From Clostridia bacterium (GTDB taxonomy: Bacteria; Bacillota; Clostridia; Oscillospirales; CAG-272), in the NCBI GenBank assembly GCA_017623375.1, contig JAGAPH010000094.1:1-39523 (forward strand): DNA of 39,523 nt, read 5' to 3'. The notes beneath the pieces are model-generated. The model was given only the letters and a program-made list of their open reading frames with translations. It had not been told where the DNA came from and did no database searches. This document shows, in pieces, positions 22,287-29,257 of this stretch. A program made the translations under genes and the position numbers. Position 1 is the first letter of the stretch; each line of letters starts with the position of its first letter.

Positions 22287-22766
22287 ATGATAGGTATAAT
22301 GTTTGTTTGTCACGGAAATATCTGCCGCAGTCCCATGGCGGAGTTTATATTTAAGGATATGCTGAAAAAAAGAGGACTTGAAAACGAGTTTTTCGTTGCC
22401 TCAAGCGCCACGAGCACCGAGGAGATATGGAGCGGACGGGGAAATCCCGTGTATCCGCCAGCCGTCGAGGAGCTTGCGCGCCACGGGATCAAGTGCGGAG
22501 GAAAAAGAGCGGTTCAGCTTAACCGCTCGGATCTTGAGAAATATCACATGTTTATCGGCATGGACAGTGCCAATATACGCAATATGCACCGCATGCTCGG
22601 AGAGGGTGCGCGGGGTAAGATATATAAGCTTCTTGAGTTTGCGGGCAGAGATGCCGACGTGTCCGACCCATGGTATAGCGAGCGATTTGATATTGCCTAT
22701 AAAGACATATACGAGGGCTGCGAGGCACTGCTTGCGTGTCTTGTAAAGGAGGAAATGATAAAATGA
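22287..22766 (+). CDS. Low-molecular-weight protein tyrosine phosphatase
   Basis: 159 aa. The P-loop VCHGNICRSPMAE holds the C-x5-R signature with nucleophile Cys and phosphate-binding Arg close to the N-terminus, and the general acid is in VSDPWYSERFD. These are the full catalytic features of the family. It dephosphorylates phosphotyrosine on proteins or arginine phosphate in the YwlE subgroup; a Ser/Thr after the P-loop does not settle which. GAGG precedes ATG 22287; an earlier in-frame start at 22227 would overlap the promoter. Its stop overlaps the ProX start. Confidence 0.93.
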   Translation: MIGIMFVCHGNICRSPMAEFIFKDMLKKRGLENEFFVASSATSTEEIWSGRGNPVYPPAVEELARHGIKCGGKRAVQLNRSDLEKYHMFIGMDSANIRNMHRMLGEGARGKIYKLLEFAGRDADVSDPWYSERFDIAYKDIYEGCEALLACLVKEEMIK

Positions 22767-23299
22767 TGATATTGGAGAACGGACGCCCCCACTCGGCGGA
22801 GGGCAGACTTGACAAGGAAATGAGGGCTTACGACTTTCTTGACTCTCTCGGAATAGAATATGGGCGCATAGATCACGAGGCGGCAATGACTATGGAGGTC
22901 TGTGAGGATATTGACAGGGCGCTTCACGCTACCATATGCAAAAATCTGTTTTTGTGCAACCGTCAGCAGACCGACTTTTATCTTTTGATGATCCCGGGAA
23001 ACAAGCAATTTAAGACCAAGGACATATCCGCGCAGATAGGATCGTCTCGCCTGTCGTTTGCCACGGCAGAGCATATGGAGGAGCTTCTTGACATTACTCC
23101 GGGCTCTGTCAGTGTTCTCGGACTTATGAATGACAGTGAAAAGAAGGTGCGCTTGCTTATTGATGAGGATGTGTTGACGGGTGAATACATCGGCTGCCAC
23201 CCCTGTGTCAACACCTCCAGCCTTCGCATAAGAACTGAGGATATGATGAAAAAGATAATCCCCGCCACGGGACACCAGCCTACTATAGTAAGGCTTTGA
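22763..23299 (+). CDS. proX: Prolyl-tRNA editing protein ProX (YbaK/INS family)
   Basis: A free-standing trans-editing deacylase that hydrolyses mischarged Ala-tRNA(Pro) or Cys-tRNA(Pro). 178 aa: RAYDFLDSLGIEYGRIDHEAAMTMEVCEDID, KNLFLCNRQQTDFYLLMIPG, KTKDISAQIGSSRLSFA, and GCHPCVNTSSLRI near the end are all typical; the Lys of KNLFL is the conserved residue of the active site. ATG 22763 overlaps the previous stop (ATGA) with AAGGAGG 10 nt upstream. An adjacent ATG at 22766 is an alternative start. Confidence 0.92.
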   Translation: MMILENGRPHSAEGRLDKEMRAYDFLDSLGIEYGRIDHEAAMTMEVCEDIDRALHATICKNLFLCNRQQTDFYLLMIPGNKQFKTKDISAQIGSSRLSFATAEHMEELLDITPGSVSVLGLMNDSEKKVRLLIDEDVLTGEYIGCHPCVNTSSLRIRTEDMMKKIIPATGHQPTIVRL

Positions 23300-23302
23300 G
23301 AA

Positions 23303-25024
23303 ATGAAATTTGATAATTATTTAAAATACGGTATAAGGGAACTGCTTAAAAGGCCAACTGCGTTTACTACGAGTGCGCTTGTGTGCTTCAGCGGAATGCT
23401 CATAGTATTCAATACGCTATTTATGCAGTACGGGGTCTTCCTTTCCGATATGAGACTCGCAGAGGAAAGATATCATATATGCCTGCCCGATCTTGAGATT
23501 GAGGATATCAGGAGGATAGACGAGCTTACATACGTCAGATCGGTACAGACGGAGATAAGAGGAGACTCGTTGACATGCTTGATAAGGCTTACTGACAACG
23601 ATCCGTACAAGCTCAAGCAGCAGTGCGACCGTATTATCAGAGAGACCGGAATAATAAATAAGCCTGCGTATAGGGATAACGTATATTATACAAATTACGG
23701 ACCGCAGGATAATTGGATAAACAAAGAGTATTACGATCTTGCAACCGGCAGCTTTTTATCAAAGTCGTTTCCCGTTATTATGCCTTTTATGCTTTTGACA
23801 GTCGCTTGTATGATGATCTCTATGCGCATAAAGGTAAAAAATGATATTTCAGACTATGCGGCAATGAGATCGTACGGATATGGGATCAAGCGGATCTTGC
23901 GAATATTGAGAGCTCAGTATTCTATCATCTATCATGTGTCGGCAGTGCTTTCACTAATATTGAGTGTTGTAATATTCAAGATAATATCCGATACCGTCAG
24001 CGCAACCTATACGTCGGATTTTATGTTGATGGATTTTGCCGTACCAATCGTGGAGACGGTGGTCACATATGTGTTGACGTATATAGCTTTTATGCTATCC
24101 ATAGGAGTTTTTCGCGGTATCTTGAACGGAGATGTCTGTCCCATGCTTAAGGGAGAGAAATGTAGAGCCGCACGAGGCGGCTTGTCACGTGAGAGGATAA
24201 GCGAAGCGTCTGTTCCCAAGACTTCTTTATACAACCGCATTTATATGAAACGGTCAGTCCGCACTGTCGTTTCTCGCATGGCAAGCAAGAGTCTGTTGCT
24301 CATATTGCCGATGGTTTTTGTGTTTGTCTCTGTGAGTGTGTACGGAATGAGAGATCAGGCAAAAATATCCGACAGAGATTACGGAATACATTCGGGATTT
24401 GGCAATTACGTTACGCAGGAGCTCATAGGTCGGGTATCCGCTCTGGACACGGTGGAAAGAGTGGTTCCTTTGCTTGATTACGGTAACGGTACATATTGCG
24501 ATCTGGAGGTATACTGTGTTGACGGGAGAGAGGAAGAGGCTTACGCCGATATTAAGCGTATAACTGGGGAAAATTTTCTTTATTTTACTGACGGATATCA
24601 CAACGATATGCTTATTATAAAGCAAAGCAATACGTTTACCGCGTTTTATATGCTTCAGGCGCTTATTTTGTTTGCCGCGTCGTTGGCTATATCTCTTGCG
24701 GACACGAGATACGCTCTGATGCGTAGAAATTACGAGATATCAGTTTTGAGAGCGCTCGGCGCTCACAAGCAAGCGTTGTTAAGGCTTTTGTGTTCTCAGG
24801 AGATAACGGTCAGTGCGGCGGCGTTTGTTATCGGTGGCTTGGCTGTGGGTATTAGCCTGTATTTATGGGTGGGAATTCCTTACGTAAGAGTTATATTTAT
24901 AGCTGCCGTTGCTATAAGCTTTGGCGTATTATATGTAGGAGGTCACTATCTCATATGCAGAAGGCATCTTGGACGAGTAATGAGCAGAAGCATAGCGGAG
25001 GGCATCAGAAGTATAGATATATAA
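23303..25024 (+). CDS. FtsX/MacB-type ABC transporter permease
   Basis: 573 aa with about eight membrane helices in two FtsX-like halves: a first helix at 20-40, a group near 155-275, one near 328-348, and a final group near 450-560. Two extracytoplasmic loops lie at about 45-150 and 350-445. Residues MRSYGYGIKRILRILRAQ and ISVLRALGAHKQALLRLLCSQE are the cytoplasmic coupling segments that follow FtsX helices. It pairs with the ATPase encoded 23 nt downstream. Such two-gene systems export lipids or peptides, act mechanically, or sense antimicrobial peptides; the cargo is not evident. No two-component genes are nearby. Confidence 0.88.
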   Translation: MKFDNYLKYGIRELLKRPTAFTTSALVCFSGMLIVFNTLFMQYGVFLSDMRLAEERYHICLPDLEIEDIRRIDELTYVRSVQTEIRGDSLTCLIRLTDNDPYKLKQQCDRIIRETGIINKPAYRDNVYYTNYGPQDNWINKEYYDLATGSFLSKSFPVIMPFMLLTVACMMISMRIKVKNDISDYAAMRSYGYGIKRILRILRAQYSIIYHVSAVLSLILSVVIFKIISDTVSATYTSDFMLMDFAVPIVETVVTYVLTYIAFMLSIGVFRGILNGDVCPMLKGEKCRAARGGLSRERISEASVPKTSLYNRIYMKRSVRTVVSRMASKSLLLILPMVFVFVSVSVYGMRDQAKISDRDYGIHSGFGNYVTQELIGRVSALDTVERVVPLLDYGNGTYCDLEVYCVDGREEEAYADIKRITGENFLYFTDGYHNDMLIIKQSNTFTAFYMLQALILFAASLAISLADTRYALMRRNYEISVLRALGAHKQALLRLLCSQEITVSAAAFVIGGLAVGISLYLWVGIPYVRVIFIAAVAISFGVLYVGGHYLICRRHLGRVMSRSIAEGIRSIDI

Positions 25025-25047
25025 CGACATGAAGGCGGGAGTATAGT

Positions 25048-25722
25048 ATGGATCATATATTAAGTGCCACGGAGCTTACGAAGATATACAGTCAGGGTGA
25101 GTATTCGGTTAAGGCTGTGGATAATTGCGGTATCCACATAGAAAAGGGAACGTTTAACGTTATCGTCGGTGCCTCGGGTTCGGGAAAAACAACACTTCTC
25201 CATTTACTGTCAGCACTTGAAAGACCGACGAGCGGACAAGTAATGATAGGCGGAAGAGACATATTTTCTCTGAGCGACAGAGAGTTATCTGATTTCAGGA
25301 ACAGGGAGATAGGTATTGTTTTTCAAAGCTATCATCTTCTTCCCGTGTTAACGGCAAGGGAGAATATAATAATGCCAACGCTTATCGGCGGTAATACTGT
25401 TTCTCGCACGTATCTTGATGAGCTTTGTCAGGCGTTGAGATTGACCGACAGATTGGAGCATTTGCCCAGCCGTCTGTCGGGCGGGCAGCAACAGAGAGTT
25501 GCAATAGCAAGGGCAATGATAAACCGTCCAAGCATCATTTTTGCCGACGAGCCAACGGGAAATCTGGATAAACAGTCTGCGGAGGAGCTTATGGAGCTAC
25601 TTCTTAGCTCCGGAAGAAAATTCGGTCAAACGGTGCTCATGGTGACGCATGACCGTGATATTGCCGCCACTGCGGATCGGATATATGAAATGGATTGCGG
25701 TAGAATAAGACAGATAAAATGA
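25048..25722 (+). CDS. ABC transporter ATP-binding protein, LolD/MacB type
   Basis: A 224-aa ATPase: Walker A GASGSGKTT (37-45), Q-loop VFQSYHLLPVLTARENI, signature LSGGQQQRVAIARA, Walker B SIIFADEPTGNLD and H-loop MVTHDRDIA. The GNLDKQSAEELMELL run is characteristic of the LolD/MacB/FtsE group that partners FtsX-like permeases. It directly follows such a permease. GGGAG is the ribosome site. Confidence 0.95.
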   Translation: MDHILSATELTKIYSQGEYSVKAVDNCGIHIEKGTFNVIVGASGSGKTTLLHLLSALERPTSGQVMIGGRDIFSLSDRELSDFRNREIGIVFQSYHLLPVLTARENIIMPTLIGGNTVSRTYLDELCQALRLTDRLEHLPSRLSGGQQQRVAIARAMINRPSIIFADEPTGNLDKQSAEELMELLLSSGRKFGQTVLMVTHDRDIAATADRIYEMDCGRIRQIK

Positions 25723-25731
25723 GGTAAAGAC

Positions 25732-26100
25732 ATGACGTACGAGGAAAGAAAAGCTCAGGTATTATCCTATCTCGGAAAAACGGTAAGGATAGGAATAGAC
25801 AGACCTATCGGATACGTACATAAAAAAGAGAAATACACGCTGACGTATAAGATAAATTACGGCTATATTCCCGAGGTCTTGGGTGGCGACGGGGAGGAGC
25901 TTGACGTATATCTTATGGGAGTTGACACGCCCGTGGAGGAATACGAGGCGAGGATAATAGCCATAGTACACCGTGAGAACGACGTTGAGGACAAGCTGGT
26001 GGCGGCGCCCGAGGGCATGAGTTTTTCCGCAGAGGAGATACGGGCGGCGGTGGACTTTCAGGAAAAGTATTACCTGTCACATATCCAGCTTGCGGAATGA
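25732..26100 (+). CDS. Short inorganic pyrophosphatase-like protein
   Basis: 122 aa, resembling family I soluble pyrophosphatases: IDRPIGYVHKKEKYTLTYKINYGYIP followed by GDGEELDVYLMG. In standard enzymes of about 175 aa the last motif is D-G-D-P-x-D with three metal-binding Asp. Here the middle acidic residue is Glu and the Pro is absent. It also lacks the full N-terminal beta hairpin. It may hydrolyse another substrate or act weakly on PPi. It is last in the operon with phosphatase, ProX and the ABC pair. Confidence 0.75.
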   Translation: MTYEERKAQVLSYLGKTVRIGIDRPIGYVHKKEKYTLTYKINYGYIPEVLGGDGEELDVYLMGVDTPVEEYEARIIAIVHRENDVEDKLVAAPEGMSFSAEEIRAAVDFQEKYYLSHIQLAE

Positions 26101-26123
26101 ACGCTACTTCTTACATAATATTT

Positions 26124-26154
26124 TGTCACATATAATTTATCCAAAAATGTGACA
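26124..26154 (+). terminator. Inverted repeat after the pyrophosphatase-like gene
   Basis: TGTCACAT (26124-26131) and ATGTGACA (26147-26154) form an 8-bp perfect stem followed by GAATTTT. It is a possible weak terminator, or an operator. Confidence 0.45.
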
Positions 26155-26186
26155 GAATTTTACACAAAATGACGGAGCGATTTTTA

Positions 26187-26215
26187 TTTACAAATTTCGA
26201 GTTTTGTGTTATACT
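26187..26215 (+). promoter_or_regulatory. Promoter of the nucleobase permease
   Basis: TTTACA (26187-26192), 17-nt spacer, TATACT (26210-26215). ACACAAAA (26162-26169) and TTTTGTGT (26202-26209) form an inverted repeat around the -35 that could bind a regulator. Confidence 0.7.
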
Positions 26216-26223
26216 TATATAAA

Positions 26224-26335
26224 TAGGGTCATATGTAAAGCGAGCGCGGAGGATCGCCCCAGCCGTGATTTTTATGCTGAAGATAAAAATACGCAAGGCT
26301 TGCGGCGTAACACATCGATACTTGCTCATGACCTA
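26224..26335 (+). ncRNA. Structured 5' leader of the nucleobase permease (unidentified; possible riboswitch)
   Basis: The outer stem TAGGGTCAT (26224-26232) pairs with ATGACCTA (26328-26335). GAGC (26242-26245) pairs with GCTC (26324-26327), continuous on the 3' side, leaving a 9-nt 5' bulge. Inside are ATTTTTAT/ATAAAAAT (26268-26275/26283-26290) and CGCAA/TTGCG (26292-26296/26300-26304). The element starts about 9 nt after the -10 and ends 21 nt before the start codon, so it can influence translation. It does not match the purine, guanidine, PRPP or PyrR-binding elements as I know them. Confidence 0.5.
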
Positions 26336-26356
26336 AGAAAAACGGAGGATATTACA

Positions 26357-27700
26357 ATGAAGCTTATCTACGGTGTAAAAGACAGACCCAAGTTTCCTCA
26401 GCTTATCGTTTTTGCTATTCAGCAGCTGCTGGCTATAATGGCGGCAACGCTGGTCGTTCCCGTTATCGTGGGACACGGAATGGCACCTGCGGCGGCGCTT
26501 TTTGGCGCAGGCGTGGGAACTATCGTTTATCTCCTGTTTACTAAGTTCAGAAGTCCTGTTTTCCTCGGCTCGTCCTTTGCCTTCCTCGGATCTATGGCGG
26601 CGGCATTTGCGGGCGCGTCTACGGTTGCACTCGGCTACCTTGGTCTTATTATCGGAGCGATCCTCGCGGGCTTGGTATACGTTATCATTGCTCTCATAGT
26701 AAAGCTTGTAGGCGTAGCTTGGATAAACAAGCTTATGCCTGCCGTGGTCATCGGACCTACGGTTGCTATAATCGGTCTTTCACTTGCGGGAAACGCAGTC
26801 GGTGATCTTGGAAAGGCACCTGCGGGCGGTCATAAGCTTATAGCTATTGTCTGCGGTCTGGTAACGCTTGCTGTCGTTGTTATCTGCTCAACCTACGGCA
26901 AGAAGATGGCAAGACTTATCCCCTTTATTCTCGGTATTCTTGCCGGATACGCAGTGGCGCTCGTATTTACCGTTATCGGTAACGCCGCAGGCATAGACGC
27001 TCTTAAGGTCATCGACTTCAGCGCGTTCAAGGCTCTCGTGGCTGACGGAGTTGGACTTTCCACCTTCGTATCCATCCCCGACTTCACGTTCGTTACTGCA
27101 TTCGGTGCGTTCGGGGAGTTGAGCGGCTCTTATATAGCTACTGTTGCCGTGGCTTACATTCCCGTTGCTTTCGTTGTATTTGCTGAGCACATCGCTGACC
27201 ACAAGAACATTTCGACCATTATCGAAAAGGATCTTCTTGAGGATCCCGGTCTGCACAGAACTCTTCTCGGAGACGGTGTGGGCTCTATGGTGGGAGCACT
27301 GTTCGGCGGTTGCCCCAATACCACATACGGCGAGTCCGTAGGATGCGTGGCTATCACCGGTAACGCGTCTGTTGTAACTATTCTTGCGGCGGCTATTGGT
27401 GCGATCATAATTTCCTTTGTTTCTCCCTTCGTGGCGTTCGTAAATTCCATTCCGTCCTGCGTAATGGGCGGCGTTTGCATGGCGCTTTACGGATTTATCG
27501 CGGTATCGGGACTTAAGATGATCCAGAAGGTGGATCTTGAGCAGAACAGAAATTTGTTCGTAGTAAGCGTTATACTTATTGCGGGTATCGGCGGCTTGAC
27601 GCTTAACTTCGGTAAGGTCACCATCACCTCTATCGCTTGCGCGCTTATACTCGGTATCCTTACAAATCTCCTGCTTTCCAAGAAATCGGAAGATAAATGA
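26357..27700 (+). CDS. NCS2 family uracil/xanthine permease
   Basis: 447 aa, about 14 membrane helices. The start MKLIYGVKDRPKFPQLIVFAIQQLLAIMAATLVVPVIVG is typical of UraA-type uracil permeases, as are SSFAFLGSMAAAF and the signature region ITAFAEHIAD-like VFAEHIADHKN (substrate-contacting Glu) and GCPNTTYGESVGCVAITGN. It imports uracil or a related nucleobase by proton symport. GGAGG lies 8 nt before ATG 26357; upstream in-frame starts would run through the leader. Uracil is favoured over xanthine by overall resemblance, but the substrate is not certain. Confidence 0.92.
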   Translation: MKLIYGVKDRPKFPQLIVFAIQQLLAIMAATLVVPVIVGHGMAPAAALFGAGVGTIVYLLFTKFRSPVFLGSSFAFLGSMAAAFAGASTVALGYLGLIIGAILAGLVYVIIALIVKLVGVAWINKLMPAVVIGPTVAIIGLSLAGNAVGDLGKAPAGGHKLIAIVCGLVTLAVVVICSTYGKKMARLIPFILGILAGYAVALVFTVIGNAAGIDALKVIDFSAFKALVADGVGLSTFVSIPDFTFVTAFGAFGELSGSYIATVAVAYIPVAFVVFAEHIADHKNISTIIEKDLLEDPGLHRTLLGDGVGSMVGALFGGCPNTTYGESVGCVAITGNASVVTILAAAIGAIIISFVSPFVAFVNSIPSCVMGGVCMALYGFIAVSGLKMIQKVDLEQNRNLFVVSVILIAGIGGLTLNFGKVTITSIACALILGILTNLLLSKKSEDK

Positions 27701-27727
27701 TCATCTGAGTATTTTTACATATCATAT

Positions 27728-27754
27728 GGGGAAGCCCCTTGCGGGGGTTTCCCC
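27728..27754 (+). terminator. GC-rich hairpin after the permease
   Basis: GGGGAAGCCCC with GGGGGTTTCCCC around a short loop, 28 nt after the permease stop. The T-run is missing, so it is probably a terminator-like or mRNA-stabilising hairpin. Confidence 0.55.
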
Positions 27755-27793
27755 TAACAATTTGCTTATTATCGGTTAAAGGAGGCGTTGTCT

Positions 27794-28516
27794 GTGACAC
27801 GTGGACAATGGTTTTTGAGGGGAATGAAGGCGGGTGTGCCTATCTGCATGGGATATTTCGCCGTGGCTATCGCGCTGGGAATTGCGGCGCGCAGTGCGGG
27901 GATAGGCTCAATTCAGGCGGCAGTGACCAGCCTTTTGATAAATGCGTCGGCAGGTGAATACGCGGGCTTTTCGCTTATTGCCGTTGGTGCTTCATACATA
28001 GAGGTCACCGTTATGGAGGCGGTGGCAAACGCAAGATATCTCTTGATGTCCGCGTCGCTCTCTCAAAAATTAGACAGCACTACCAAGTGGTGGGAAAGAC
28101 TGCTTCTGGGCTTTACCGTCACAGACGAGATATTCGGTGCTTCCATTGCGGTCGAGGGTAGGCTGTCGCCTTACTTTACCTACGGCACGTTTGTTGTGGC
28201 AACTCTTGGCTGGACGGGAGGAACGTTTACGGGTGCGGTGCTTGGGAACGTGCTGTCCGCAAGACTTCTCAGCGCCCTCGCCGTGGGACTTTACGGAATG
28301 TTTATATCCGTGTTTATTCCCGAGGCAAAGAAAAACAAGATAGTGGCGGTACTTGTTGCAGTCAGCTTTGCGGCAAGCTATGCCGCGGAAAAGCTGCCGT
28401 TTATAAGGGACATATCCGACGGCATACGCATAATCATACTTACTGTGGTCATTTCTCTGGCGGCGGCAATAATTTTTCCTGTAAAGGAAAAGGGGGAGAA
28501 CGAAAATGAAGGGTAA
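27794..28516 (+). CDS. azlC: AzlC-type branched-chain amino acid exporter subunit
   Basis: 240 aa, about seven membrane helices. The motifs match AzlC: FLRGMKAGVPICMGYFAVAIALGIAAR, then INASAGEYAGFSLI and the NARYLLMSASLSQKL stretch, then FTVTDEIFGAS. With AzlD it exports branched-chain amino acids and analogues such as 4-azaleucine. GTG 27794 is 8 nt after GGAGG; the alternative TTG at 27788 is too close. Overlaps azlD by 11 nt. Confidence 0.93.
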   Translation: MTRGQWFLRGMKAGVPICMGYFAVAIALGIAARSAGIGSIQAAVTSLLINASAGEYAGFSLIAVGASYIEVTVMEAVANARYLLMSASLSQKLDSTTKWWERLLLGFTVTDEIFGASIAVEGRLSPYFTYGTFVVATLGWTGGTFTGAVLGNVLSARLLSALAVGLYGMFISVFIPEAKKNKIVAVLVAVSFAASYAAEKLPFIRDISDGIRIIILTVVISLAAAIIFPVKEKGENENEG

Positions 28517-28844
28517 CGTTATTATTTACATCGCTTGCATGGCGGGTATTACGTATCTTATACGCGTTCTTCCGCTCACGCTTATCCGCAAGGAGATAAA
28601 GAACAGAACGGTAAAATCGTTTCTGTACTACGTGCCTTATGTGACCTTGGCAGTCATGACCTTTCCCGCCATACTGTCGGCAACACAGTCGCCGATAGCG
28701 GCGGCAGTGGCGCTTGTTGCGGCAATATTGCTTGCGTATTTCGGACGGGGATTGTTCTTCGTAGCGGTCAGTGCCTGTGTTATCGTGTTCGTTCTCGAGC
28801 TATTCACGCACCCAATAGCAACGCTTGCGTCTGCTATCCTTTGA
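28506..28844 (+). CDS. azlD: AzlD-type branched-chain amino acid exporter subunit
   Basis: 112 aa, about four membrane helices: ITYLIRVLPLTLIRKEIKNRTVKSFLYYVPYVTLAVMTFPAIL is the AzlD pattern. The start lies inside the azlC end, with a GGGGGAG ribosome site. It forms the small subunit of the same exporter. A strong terminator follows. Confidence 0.92.
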   Translation: MKGNVIIYIACMAGITYLIRVLPLTLIRKEIKNRTVKSFLYYVPYVTLAVMTFPAILSATQSPIAAAVALVAAILLAYFGRGLFFVAVSACVIVFVLELFTHPIATLASAIL

Positions 28845-28857
28845 AATCAAAAATATA

Positions 28858-28887
28858 GAACACTGCAAAAAACAGTGTTCTTTTTTT
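28858..28887 (+). terminator. Terminator of azlCD
   Basis: GAACACTG (28858-28865) and CAGTGTTC (28873-28880) followed by seven T. Confidence 0.92.
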
Positions 28888-28903
28888 GTTGACAAGAAAA
28901 CGT

Positions 28904-29132
28904 AAAATTGGGATTTATCGGTGTGTTCGCTATATTAGCACTTACTTCATAAGGCTCCCTCCGGGAGGGAGCTGTCAGCGAAGCTGACTGAGGGAGAGTG
29001 CGTCAAAACATAATGAAATCTTAACCGTTATGCACGTAGGCTCCTCCACCCGCTACGCGGGAGCCCCCTCTCGGAGGGAGCCTTATGTGAGTGCGAACAC
29101 AGATTGTAAACCCACCGATAAATCAAAATTTG
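28904..29132. repeat. MITE-like dispersed repeat, complete copy
   Basis: A 229-nt element with imperfect inverted ends (AAAATTGGGATTTATCGGTG on the left; CACCGATAAATCAAAATTTG on the right) and inner inverted repeats ATAAGGCTCCCTCCG/CGGAGGGAGCCTTAT. It has no ORF of its own. Its right 165 nt are nearly identical, in reverse orientation, to 39362-39523 (I count about three differences). Confidence 0.75.
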
Positions 29133-29184
29133 AAAAAGAAAATTCGGTATGTGCGGCGTGCGGATATAAATTTTATTGTTTCCC

Positions 29185-29213
29185 TTGACAATCCTGCGGC
29201 GATATGATAAAAT
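29185..29213 (+). promoter_or_regulatory. Promoter of lysK
   Basis: TTGACA (29185-29190), 17-nt spacer, TAAAAT (29208-29213), 45 nt before the start codon. No T-box leader is visible. Confidence 0.85.
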
Positions 29214-29257
29214 ATTATATTGAAAAATTATGTTTATTATATTTTAAGGAGACAAAA

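Noticed and set aside
26224..26335. Named riboswitch (purine, PRPP, ZTP, THF) for the permease leader
   Set aside because: I compared remembered consensus motifs and none fitted, so it is left as unidentified.
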